From the NCBI GenBank assembly GCA_024279425.1, contig JAJRRO010000046.1:124001-188000 (forward strand): DNA of 64,000 nucleotides, given 5' to 3'. Below the pieces are notes generated by a model that worked only from the letters and a program-made list of their open reading frames with translations, had not been told where the DNA came from and searched no databases. Source of the DNA: Bacteroidota bacterium (GTDB lineage Bacteria > Bacteroidota > Bacteroidia > Flavobacteriales > Flavobacteriaceae). Shown here in pieces: positions 53,236-62,146 of the stretch (position 1 is its first letter; every line of letters begins with the position of its first letter). The position numbers and the translations under genes are program-made.

Positions 53236-54840
53236 ATGGGACGAGGACATCAATTTATAGCTTTATGTACACTCATCATCGTTGTTCTCTTAGGCTGTGG
53301 GAAAAAAGAAAAAAAGATAATCGCTAGCGAGGAAAAAGACCCCAATATCATTTACGTTTTGGCCGATGATTTGGGATATGGCGATATCGGGGCCTTTAAT
53401 CCTGAGGGGAAAATACAAACTCCGAATATTGATAAATTGGCTTCCGATGGAATGATATTTACAGATGCACATACCCCATCAGCTGTGTGTACACCAACTC
53501 GCTATGGAATATTGACAGGAAGATATAATTGGAGAAGTCCGATCAAAAGTGGGGTGTTAACGGGGAAATCAAAGGCGCTTATTCCAAATAATAGGACGAC
53601 CGTGGCTTCCTTGGTGAAGAAGAAAGGATATGCAACGGCTTTTATAGGCAAATGGCATTTGGGATGGGACTGGGCCCAAAAAGATTCATCGAATTTTGGG
53701 GGAGAAGGATGGAATGCCTTGGATTTTGATAATCTTGATTTTACGAAGCCAGTGAAGAATTCACCAAATGATTTGGGATTCGATTATGCATATGGCCATT
53801 CAGGTTCTTTGGATATGGCCCCCTACATATATGTGAAGAATGGACTGGCCACAGCTGAAGTAGATAGGGTTACCGAAGATACCGGTAAATATACTTGGTG
53901 GCGAAAAGGCCCTACGGCATCCGATTTTCAGCATGATGATGTAACCCCCAATTTTTTTAGGAAGTCCATGGAATTTATTGAACAGAAATCCAAAGAGGAC
54001 GCCCCCTTCTTTTTGTACCTGGCCTTGCCCTCGCCTCATACACCCATACTTCCTACCGAAGAGTGGCAAGGTAAAAGCAGATTGAATCCCTATGCCGATT
54101 TTGTCGTTATGATCGATGACTATATGGGGCAACTTATGAATGTTTTGGGACAACAAGGAGTGATGGAAAACACTATTGTAATTTTCACTAGTGACAATGG
54201 TTGTTCACCGGAGGCCGATTTTAAAATATTGGAAGATTTGGGACATGATCCAAGTGCAATGTACAGAGGTCATAAAGCAGATATTTATGAAGGGGGGCAC
54301 CGTGTACCTTTTGTTGTAAAGTGGCCGGCTAGGATTAAACCGGGAACAATTTCTAAAAAGACCATTTGTTCGACCGATCTAATGGCTACAGTAGCTGATA
54401 TTTTGAATATTGATTTAAAGGAGGATGAGGGTGAAGATAGTTATTCGCTGGTACCGCTGCTCGAAGACCCTAATTCGGATACGTTTAAAAGAGATGTAAC
54501 TGTACACCATTCTATTAACGGAAGTTTTGCCATTCGCAAGGACAATTGGAAGATGATTTTTTGTCCGGGCTCTGGTGGATGGAGCGATCCCAAACCCAAT
54601 GCCAAGGAAATAAGCCAACTGCCCAAGTTTCAACTCTATGACCTTGATAAGGATCCTGGGGAAAAAGACAATCAATATGGAAAACAATCTGAAGTGGAAA
54701 CTGATTTGAAAAACCGTATGCTGGCCCTTATCGAAAACGGAAGAAGTACATGGGGTGAAAAGCAGGAAAACGACCCGGAAGGGTATGGGCCAAAAGAATG
54801 GCGACAGCTCGCGTTACTTAGGAACAGAATCAACGAATAA
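53236..54840 (+). CDS. Sulfatase (family S1), lipoprotein
   Basis: The product of 534 residues has a lipoprotein signal (LCTLIIVVLLGCGKK). The type I sulfatase site is visible: PNIIYVLADDLGYGDIGAF (metal Asp pair), CTPTRYGILTGRYNW whose Cys becomes formylglycine, GKWHLGW with the catalytic His and IFTSDNGCSPEADF (metal Asp-Asn). It should remove sulfate esters from a polysaccharide outside the inner membrane. It is the first of a same-strand run with GH95, phosphodiesterase, a second sulfatase, GH36-like and GH29 genes. Confidence 0.95.
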   Translation: MGRGHQFIALCTLIIVVLLGCGKKEKKIIASEEKDPNIIYVLADDLGYGDIGAFNPEGKIQTPNIDKLASDGMIFTDAHTPSAVCTPTRYGILTGRYNWRSPIKSGVLTGKSKALIPNNRTTVASLVKKKGYATAFIGKWHLGWDWAQKDSSNFGGEGWNALDFDNLDFTKPVKNSPNDLGFDYAYGHSGSLDMAPYIYVKNGLATAEVDRVTEDTGKYTWWRKGPTASDFQHDDVTPNFFRKSMEFIEQKSKEDAPFFLYLALPSPHTPILPTEEWQGKSRLNPYADFVVMIDDYMGQLMNVLGQQGVMENTIVIFTSDNGCSPEADFKILEDLGHDPSAMYRGHKADIYEGGHRVPFVVKWPARIKPGTISKKTICSTDLMATVADILNIDLKEDEGEDSYSLVPLLEDPNSDTFKRDVTVHHSINGSFAIRKDNWKMIFCPGSGGWSDPKPNAKEISQLPKFQLYDLDKDPGEKDNQYGKQSEVETDLKNRMLALIENGRSTWGEKQENDPEGYGPKEWRQLALLRNRINE

Positions 54841-54864
54841 AAGATAACTCCAAAACTTTTGAGA

Positions 54865-57225
54865 ATGAAATTGAAAAAATCGTTTTTAAGTATACTGATA
54901 CTGCTGATCATATATTCATGCAGTTCGGAAAAAGAACAATCCAACAATATGTTATGGTATGCCCAACCTGCCGAGAAATGGATGCAGGCCTTGCCTGTCG
55001 GAAATGGCAGATTAGGTGCCATGGTATTTGGCGACCCACAGCACGAACGCATTCAGTTAAATGAAGATTCAATGTGGCCTGGAGGGCCGGACTGGGGAGA
55101 TTTTAGAGGGTCTCCAGAAGATTTGAATCAAATAAAGGCCTTGTTGGACCAGGGTAAGACCCATGAGGTAGACAGCTTGATTGTTGAGAAATTTTCCTAT
55201 AAAACAATCGTGAGGTCCCATCAGACCATGGGCGATCTGTATATAGATTTTCATGAAGACAAGACAATAGAAGATTATTCCAGGTCCTTGAGCTTGAACG
55301 ATGCCTTGGTTCAGGTGAACTATACGTCTGGCGGAAATACCTATACGCAAAAAGCATTCACCTCAAAACCAGATGATGTCTTGGTAATTGAGTTGACCAC
55401 GACCAATCCTTCAGGAATGGACTTTTCACTCAAAATGGACCGTCCCAAGGATAAAGGTAGACCAACAGTAATCACAAACAATCCCTCGGATAACGAAATT
55501 AGTATGAAGGGTATTGTTACCCAGTTCGGTGGCAAAAGGAATTCTAAACCGTTTCCTTTGGATTATGGAGTGAAATTCGAATCAAGGTTAAAAGTAAAAA
55601 ATGAATCGGGTTCTGTTACTGCGGATAAAGGACAGTTGGTGCTAAAAGATGTGATGAAAGCGACGATCTACTTGGTAGGGAATACATCATTTTACAACGG
55701 TGAAAACTACGAGGCAAAAAATCTGGAAACCCTAGAAAAAGCGTCGAATAAATCATTCAAAGATCTGTTAGTGGCACATAAAGAAGATTACCAAAACCTC
55801 TACGCGCGTATGCACTTTGACCTGGGTGGTAAAGACTTGGACAGTTTACCAACAGATGTTCGTTTGCAACGGATAAAAGATGGGTCTGATGACCCTGATT
55901 TAGCAGCTAAATTGTTCCAGTATGGCCGATATCTATTAATTTCGTCATCAAGGCCTGGGACCAATCCTGCTAATCTACAAGGCATATGGAATGAGCATAT
56001 TGAGGCTCCATGGAATGCGGATTATCACTTGAATATTAATCTTCAGATGAATTATTGGCCTGCCGAGGTTGCCAACTTGAGTGAACTGCATCAACCTTTT
56101 TTCAAGTATCTCGATAGAGTTTTAGAAAGGGGAAAAAACACAGCGAAAAATCAATACGGTATTCAAAGAGGAACCATGGCACATCACGCTTCAGATTTGT
56201 GGGCACCCTCATTTATGCGTGCCGAAAGGGCCTATTGGGGCTCATGGATTCATGGTGGCGGTTGGTGTGCACAACACTATTGGGAACACTTCAGATTTAC
56301 GCAGAACAAGGATTTTTTAAGAGATAGGGCCTATCCTACCCTAAAGGCCATCGCGGAATTTTATTTAGACTGGTTGGTTTGGGATGAACAAAGTGGTTCC
56401 TGGGTATCAGCCCCTGAAACATCCCCTGAAAACTCATATCTTACAGAAGATGGTAAATCCGCTGCGGTATCGTTTGGTAGCGCCATGGGGCACCAGATAA
56501 TTGCGGAAGTTTTTGACAACGTCCTTGAAGCAGCGGAGGTTTTGAACATTAAAGATGAATTTACCCAAGAAGTGCACAGTAAAAGGGAAAAGCTCTTTCC
56601 TGGTGTTGTTGTAGGTGCATATGGAAGGTTGTTGGAATGGAATGAACCCTATGAAGAGCCAGAGAAAGGGCATAGACATATGTCCCATCTGTATGCATTG
56701 CACCCTGGAGATGCAATAACCCAGTCCAACAAGGCTACCTTTTCTGCTGCTCAAAAAACAATTGATTATCGTTTGCAACACGGAGGTGCTGGTACAGGAT
56801 GGAGCAGGGCATGGATGATAAATATGAATGCCCGGTTGTTAGATGCCAAGTCTGCGGAAGAGAATATTCGTAAGTTCTTGCAAATTTCCATTGCCGATAA
56901 TTTATTCGATGAACACCCGCCGTTTCAAATTGATGGTAATTTTGGTTATACTTCGGGTGTAGCCGAATTATTGTTGCAATCGCATGAAAGTTTCATGAGA
57001 ATCCTACCCGCGCTTCCTGAAAACTGGAGCAATGGAAGTATTAAAGGTTTAAAGGCTAGGGGAAACATTGAGGTGGACATAGAATGGGAAAATGGCAAAC
57101 TTGCAAATTTAGAATTAATGGCCAAAGAAGACAAAACCATAAAGTTGAAATATAACACCCATGAAGTCGAAGTGGCTTTATCTAAAGGAAAAAAAATAAA
57201 ATTAGATGGTAATCTTAATAAGTAA
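54865..57225 (+). CDS. GH95-family glycoside hydrolase (alpha-L-fucosidase/galactosidase type)
   Basis: The start is the ATG at 54865 (lipoprotein signal FLSILILLIIYSC); a TTG lies 6 nt earlier. The product of 786 residues has the GH95 N-terminal motif WMQALPVGNGRLGAMVFGDP with LNEDSMWPGGPDW, then LQGIWNEHIEAPWNADYHLN, INLQMNYWPAEVANLSEL, TSPENSY, and the catalytic-base region FQIDGNFGYTSGVAELLLQS. GH95 enzymes cleave alpha-1,2-linked L-fucose or L-galactose by inversion. It lies 24 nt after the sulfatase and 9 nt before the phosphodiesterase gene. Confidence 0.95.
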   Translation: MKLKKSFLSILILLIIYSCSSEKEQSNNMLWYAQPAEKWMQALPVGNGRLGAMVFGDPQHERIQLNEDSMWPGGPDWGDFRGSPEDLNQIKALLDQGKTHEVDSLIVEKFSYKTIVRSHQTMGDLYIDFHEDKTIEDYSRSLSLNDALVQVNYTSGGNTYTQKAFTSKPDDVLVIELTTTNPSGMDFSLKMDRPKDKGRPTVITNNPSDNEISMKGIVTQFGGKRNSKPFPLDYGVKFESRLKVKNESGSVTADKGQLVLKDVMKATIYLVGNTSFYNGENYEAKNLETLEKASNKSFKDLLVAHKEDYQNLYARMHFDLGGKDLDSLPTDVRLQRIKDGSDDPDLAAKLFQYGRYLLISSSRPGTNPANLQGIWNEHIEAPWNADYHLNINLQMNYWPAEVANLSELHQPFFKYLDRVLERGKNTAKNQYGIQRGTMAHHASDLWAPSFMRAERAYWGSWIHGGGWCAQHYWEHFRFTQNKDFLRDRAYPTLKAIAEFYLDWLVWDEQSGSWVSAPETSPENSYLTEDGKSAAVSFGSAMGHQIIAEVFDNVLEAAEVLNIKDEFTQEVHSKREKLFPGVVVGAYGRLLEWNEPYEEPEKGHRHMSHLYALHPGDAITQSNKATFSAAQKTIDYRLQHGGAGTGWSRAWMINMNARLLDAKSAEENIRKFLQISIADNLFDEHPPFQIDGNFGYTSGVAELLLQSHESFMRILPALPENWSNGSIKGLKARGNIEVDIEWENGKLANLELMAKEDKTIKLKYNTHEVEVALSKGKKIKLDGNLNK

Positions 57226-57234
57226 ACTGCAAAA

Positions 57235-58161
57235 ATGAATGGCATAAACAGATCGCTAGTATCAATTGTAATAGTAATATTGGCCCTATTTAATTCCTGC
57301 ACTAATAAAAAGCTAGATGATAAAATGCAGCCAATAGCAAAGCACGTGATTTTGATTGGCTCGGATGGCTTTGGCGCTTATGCTTTTGAAAAGGCCAAGA
57401 TTCCAAATCTAAGGATGATGATGGATGCCGGAGCCTATTCTTTAAAGGCAAGGTCAGTGCTGCCTTCTTCAAGTGCTGTCAATTGGGCATCCATGATTAT
57501 GGGTTCTGGGCCAGAATTACATGGTTATACAGAATGGGGAAGCAAAACTCCTGAGTTACCCTCCAGGGAAATAGGCGGAGGGAACATTTATCCTACAATT
57601 TTTAGCTTAATAGATGAACAGATACAAGGTGCTAAAAAAAGGATTTCATATACTTGGGAGGGTATCGGTTATCTTTTTGAAAAGAATATTGTCGATTTGG
57701 ATTTCAACGGTGAATCTGATGAAGCAACTGCCGAAAAGGCCATGGAGTTTATTCTCAAGGAAAAACCCATTTTGACTTTTATTCATTTTTCTCAACCCGA
57801 TGGGGCAGGGCATAATATTGGTCATGATACGCCTGAGTACTATGAGGCCGTTGAAGGGATAGACAGTCTTATCGGACAGATTCTAGCTTCTCTCAAGGCC
57901 AATGGAATGATGGATGATACCATAATACTGTTTAGTTCCGATCATGGCGGTATTGAAAAAGGGCATGGAGGAAAGACCTTGTTAGAGGTAGAGATACCAT
58001 GGATTATATATGGTAAGAATATCCCAGTCAAAGGTAACTTGGATACTAGCATAGTTACATATGATACGGCACCTACCATTGCCTATTTGTTAGGATTGAA
58101 AATACCTGAGTTTTGGCGAGGTAAACCTATTTTGAAAATATTTGAAAATGATAGACTATAG
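57235..58161 (+). CDS. Alkaline-phosphatase-superfamily phosphodiesterase, lipoprotein
   Basis: The product of 308 residues has a lipoprotein signal (VIVILALFNSCTN). Metal ligands are seen in VILIGSDGFGAYAF, HFSQPDGAGHNIGHDTPEYY and FSSDHGGIEKGHGG. The nucleophile region PSSSAVNWASMIMGSGPELH has Ser where nucleotide pyrophosphatases usually have Thr, and it lacks the CxPxR of sulfatases. The enzyme may cleave phosphodiesters or phosphonates in the glycan. It overlaps the next sulfatase gene by 14 bp. Confidence 0.88.
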   Translation: MNGINRSLVSIVIVILALFNSCTNKKLDDKMQPIAKHVILIGSDGFGAYAFEKAKIPNLRMMMDAGAYSLKARSVLPSSSAVNWASMIMGSGPELHGYTEWGSKTPELPSREIGGGNIYPTIFSLIDEQIQGAKKRISYTWEGIGYLFEKNIVDLDFNGESDEATAEKAMEFILKEKPILTFIHFSQPDGAGHNIGHDTPEYYEAVEGIDSLIGQILASLKANGMMDDTIILFSSDHGGIEKGHGGKTLLEVEIPWIIYGKNIPVKGNLDTSIVTYDTAPTIAYLLGLKIPEFWRGKPILKIFENDRL

Positions 58162-59710
58162 ATTAATACTACTATTTTTTGCTGTTATGGCTTTGGGAGC
58201 TTGTGAATCCGAAGAATTACCAGAGCCACCGCCAAACATTGTTTTGTTTTTTGTCGACGATATGGGGTGGCAAGATACCTCAGTGCCATTTTGGGATAAA
58301 AAAACGCCTTTCAATGAAATCTATCAAACACCGAACATGGAGCGTTTGGCATCTGATGGGGTTAAATTCACACAGGCTTATGCGACAGCCGTATGTTCGC
58401 CAACACGGGTAAGTTTAATGACCGGAATGAACGCTGCTCGACACCGGGTTACGAATTGGACCTTGAGAAAGGATAGTATTCAGCCCATGGAAAAAAATCA
58501 TCCCACCCTTGAATTTCCGATGTGGAATGTAAATGGCATGAGCTCTGTTCCCGGAGATCCCAAGGCGGTATATGCAACACCCCTGGCCCAGGTCTTGAAT
58601 GATGCCGGATATTATACCGTACATTCGGGGAAGGCACATTTTGGAGCTATTGGTACCCCTGGTGCAAATCCACTGAATTTAGGGTTTGATGTGAACATTG
58701 CCGGACATGCGGCAGGAGCCCCGGCAAGTTATTTAGGAAAGGATAACTATGGTAATGGAAAAGAAGGGAAAGAAGTATGGGCCGTTCCCGGATTGGAGAA
58801 ATATCACGGTAAAAACATGCATTTAACAGAGGTTATTACAATGGAAGCGCTAATGTCTCTCGATTCGGTGGTAGCCAATCAACAACCTTTTTTCCTCTAT
58901 ATGGCGCACTATGCAGTGCATACCCCAATTATGCCCGATGACCGTTTTGTGAAAAAATATTTTGAAAAAGAAATGGATTCCACCGAGGCAAAATACGCCT
59001 CGATGGTCGAAGGTATGGACAAAAGTTTGGGGGATATAATGGATTATCTCGAAGAGAAAAAAATAGCAGAGAATACGATTATCCTTTTTATGTCAGACAA
59101 TGGAGGTCTAAGTGCTGTAGCAAGGGGTGGTGAAAAACACATGCATAACAAACCATTGGCCAGCGGAAAAGGCTCTGTCTATGAAGGAGGGATTCGAGAG
59201 CCAATGTTGGTGAAATGGCCGGGAAGAGCCGCTCCCAATACCATATCGGATAAAAAAGTCATTATAGAGGATTTTTATCCAACGATACTTGAAATGGCAG
59301 GGATTGAAACTGTTGAAACGGTACAGACCATTGATGGTAGAAGTTTCGTTCCTGTTTTGACCGAAGAAAAGGAAAGGGAAACAAATGAAGAACGACCGTT
59401 ATTTTGGCACTACCCCAATGAATGGGGACCCGATGGTCCTGGTATTGGGGCATCTAGTGCAGTACGAAAAGGGGACTGGAAGTTTATATATTTCCATGCC
59501 GATAGAAGCATGGAATTATTCAATCTAAAACTGGATATAGGGGAGACTAAAAACCTAGTATCTGAAAACCCTGAAAAGGCGAGGGATTTGGCCGCCGTTC
59601 TGACCCTTTTTCTTAAAGAGGTAAAAGCCCAAATGCCTATTGATCGATCAACAGGAGAACAGGTAGAATACCCTTTTTCATTGATGCAAATGACCGAAAA
59701 CGAGAAATAA
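58148..59710 (+). CDS. Sulfatase (family S1), lipoprotein, second copy
   Basis: The ATG at 58148 lies inside the end of the phosphodiesterase gene, so translation is likely coupled. The product of 520 residues has a lipoprotein signal (LLFFAVMALGACESE), PNIVLFFVDDMGWQDTSVPF, the formylglycine site CSPTRVSLMTGMNAARHRV, HSGKAHFGAIGTPG and LFMSDNGGLSAVARGGEKH. It is only distantly similar to the sulfatase at 53236, so they probably act on different sulfate positions. Confidence 0.95.
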   Translation: MIDYRLILLFFAVMALGACESEELPEPPPNIVLFFVDDMGWQDTSVPFWDKKTPFNEIYQTPNMERLASDGVKFTQAYATAVCSPTRVSLMTGMNAARHRVTNWTLRKDSIQPMEKNHPTLEFPMWNVNGMSSVPGDPKAVYATPLAQVLNDAGYYTVHSGKAHFGAIGTPGANPLNLGFDVNIAGHAAGAPASYLGKDNYGNGKEGKEVWAVPGLEKYHGKNMHLTEVITMEALMSLDSVVANQQPFFLYMAHYAVHTPIMPDDRFVKKYFEKEMDSTEAKYASMVEGMDKSLGDIMDYLEEKKIAENTIILFMSDNGGLSAVARGGEKHMHNKPLASGKGSVYEGGIREPMLVKWPGRAAPNTISDKKVIIEDFYPTILEMAGIETVETVQTIDGRSFVPVLTEEKERETNEERPLFWHYPNEWGPDGPGIGASSAVRKGDWKFIYFHADRSMELFNLKLDIGETKNLVSENPEKARDLAAVLTLFLKEVKAQMPIDRSTGEQVEYPFSLMQMTENEK

Positions 59711-59814
59711 TAAGCTCATTTTATTAGATTGATAAAAAAGATTATCAAGATAACCGAGGTACATAAAATATGAGAATCCTAACGTTGAACTTAAAGCTAA
59801 AATTGACTGAAAAC

Positions 59815-61965
59815 ATGCTAAAATCGCACGTATTAACAATACTGCTTACGGCGAGCACATTTTGTTTCGCACAAAATACTAAGGTTTCGACAGACTGGTT
59901 ATTGAATACTAATGGTTTTACCGCAGAAGTGATTGAAAAAGGAAAAAACATCGTTTTAGACAATGGTCTTGTACATCGTACCATTCGAATTGCCCCAAAT
60001 GCGGCGACGGTCGAATTCAAGAATATCACAACAGGAGAGTCCATGCTACGCAGCATAAAACCTGAAGCCGAAGTTTCAATCAACGGAAAGGCATATGCTG
60101 TGGGAGGATTGCTTGGTCTTAAAGAACATGGATATCTGTTGGAGGAATGGATTGATGATTTAACTGCAGACCCAAATGCCTTTCAATATGTAAAACACCA
60201 TGTGTCCGAAATTAAACCCAAATTAAACTGGAATACTAAAAAGCGGTATCACACAGCAAAAAACACGGTTCCAAAAGGAAAGGAATTAATACTTCAATTT
60301 GAGCATTCAGCAGAGGAAGTACAAGGTGTTTTGGTAAATGTTCATTATGAAATCTATGACGGAATTCCATTAGTGTCAAAATGGATATCCATCGAAAACA
60401 CTTCAAATGCAAAAATTGAAATTACAGGGTTTAAAAGTGAAATATTGGCGTTTCCTGAATTGGAGAACTTTGTTGAACCTTCCAAAAGATGGCGACGGCC
60501 CAATATGCATGTTGAAAGTGATTATTCATTTGGAGGTTTTAGCTCGGAGGAGTCTGAAACTTCTATATTTTGGGAATATGACCCTGAATATACCTCTCAA
60601 GTCAATTGGTTGATGAAAACAGAATGCTTATTGGTCAGTAAATTGGAAGTAGGTCCAAATGTGACGCTTGCCCCCAATTCAACATTCGAAAGCTTTCATA
60701 CTTATGAACTATTGCAAGATAGTTCCGCTCGGGAGCGCAGCTCATTGGGGACAAGAAAAATGTATAGGTTATTGGCGCCTTGGTCTACCGAGAACCCCAT
60801 TTTTATGCATTTGACAACAACCGATCCTAAGAAGGTGAAAAATGCAATAGACCAATGTGTGGACACCGGATACGAAATGGTAATCTTAAGTTTCGGGAGT
60901 GGTCTTAACATGGAGGATAATTCGCAAAAGAATATCCAAAAATTCAAAAGGTTGGCTGATTATGCGCACTCAAAGGGGATAGAACTTGGAGGCTATTCGC
61001 TGTTCTCAAGCCGAAAAATCAGTGATTCGGTCGATGTTATTGATAAGGAAACGGGTAAGCCAGGAGGTGCGAAATTCGGGAACGCCCCATGCTTGGCCTC
61101 GGAATGGGGACATGGGTACTTGGAGAAAATAAAACACTTCTTGGACAAGACCGGATTTGATCTTTTGGAACATGACGGCCCTTACCCCGGGGATTATTGC
61201 GCTTCTACCAACCATAAATATCATAAGGGCTATGAGGATTCGCAATGGGAGCAATGGAATATGACCAAGGATTTTTACCATTGGTTGAAAGAAAAAGATA
61301 TTTATTTGAATGCTCCTGATTTCTATTACTTACAAGGTTCGAACAAATGTGGTATTGGGTATAGGGAAGTGAATTGGTCCTTACCAAGGGAGCAGCAGAT
61401 AATTTTGGGCAGACAAAACATTTATGATGGCACCTGGGAAAAAACACCATCCATGGCATGGACGTTTGTACCTTTAACCGAGTATCATGGCGGTGGGGCC
61501 GAGGCGACCTTGGAGCCATTGAATGATCATTTGGATTCGTACCGGGCACACATGGCTCAAAATTATGGTTCAGGGGTTCAGGCTTGTTATAGAGGACCTA
61601 GGCTTTACGATACTGAGGCGACAAAGAAACTTGTAATAGAACAGATTTCACATTACAAGAAATATCGAGATTTGCTCAATTCGGATATTATTCACCTGCG
61701 TAGGCCAGATGGTAGATTTTGGGATGGCTTTATGCATGTAAATCCACAGTCGAATGATAAAGGTTTGGTGATGCTTTTCAATCCAACTTCAAAAATGATT
61801 AAGGAAAAAGTAAAGTTACCTTTGTATTATACGGGTTTGGAGGATGAAATCTCAATATTGGATAAGGATGGGAATTCAAGGAAAGTAAAATTGAATCGAG
61901 ACTTTGATGCTATGGTTGAGGTTAGTATACCTGCCAAGAATTATATGTGGTTTGTTATTCGTTAA
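59815..61965 (+). CDS. Predicted glycoside hydrolase with GH36/clan-D-like architecture
   Basis: The start is the ATG at 59815 (MLKSHVLTILLTASTFCFAQ, signal peptide); a longer frame starts at 59770. The product of 716 residues has an N-terminal supersandwich (NGLVHRTIRIAPNAATVEFK), then a barrel with YEMVILSFGSGLNMED, AHSKGIELGGYSLFSSR, a likely nucleophile Asp in GFDLLEHDGPYPGDYC, and a C-terminal all-beta domain. This order matches GH36-type alpha-galactosidases, but the classic signatures are diverged. In this locus it may release alpha-galactose or a related sugar. It follows the second sulfatase by 104 nt. Family assignment is uncertain. Confidence 0.65.
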   Translation: MLKSHVLTILLTASTFCFAQNTKVSTDWLLNTNGFTAEVIEKGKNIVLDNGLVHRTIRIAPNAATVEFKNITTGESMLRSIKPEAEVSINGKAYAVGGLLGLKEHGYLLEEWIDDLTADPNAFQYVKHHVSEIKPKLNWNTKKRYHTAKNTVPKGKELILQFEHSAEEVQGVLVNVHYEIYDGIPLVSKWISIENTSNAKIEITGFKSEILAFPELENFVEPSKRWRRPNMHVESDYSFGGFSSEESETSIFWEYDPEYTSQVNWLMKTECLLVSKLEVGPNVTLAPNSTFESFHTYELLQDSSARERSSLGTRKMYRLLAPWSTENPIFMHLTTTDPKKVKNAIDQCVDTGYEMVILSFGSGLNMEDNSQKNIQKFKRLADYAHSKGIELGGYSLFSSRKISDSVDVIDKETGKPGGAKFGNAPCLASEWGHGYLEKIKHFLDKTGFDLLEHDGPYPGDYCASTNHKYHKGYEDSQWEQWNMTKDFYHWLKEKDIYLNAPDFYYLQGSNKCGIGYREVNWSLPREQQIILGRQNIYDGTWEKTPSMAWTFVPLTEYHGGGAEATLEPLNDHLDSYRAHMAQNYGSGVQACYRGPRLYDTEATKKLVIEQISHYKKYRDLLNSDIIHLRRPDGRFWDGFMHVNPQSNDKGLVMLFNPTSKMIKEKVKLPLYYTGLEDEISILDKDGNSRKVKLNRDFDAMVEVSIPAKNYMWFVIR

Positions 61966-61969
61966 TTAT

Positions 61970-62130
61970 GAACTTGTTTAAACTTTTTGGATTGTAGCGA
62001 AAATTTTGGACTTTTGTGTCTGGTCGAAGACTTTTTTAAGTTGCATAGCAGAGCTACGGAAGGAAAAAAAGACAAAAAGCGGGTGCAAGAGGGGAATTTT
62101 TTAGCCAATTGAAAAAGTTTAAACGAGTTC
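61970..62130. mobile_element. 161-bp MITE-like element, copy B
   Basis: The ends gaacttgtttaaacttttt and aaaaagtttaaacgagttc are a 19-bp terminal inverted repeat with one mismatch. It aligns over its whole length with copy A at 37546-37704. It ends 16 nt before the GH29 start codon. No open frame. Confidence 0.8.
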
Positions 62131-62146
62131 TATAGAAGTAAATAAG

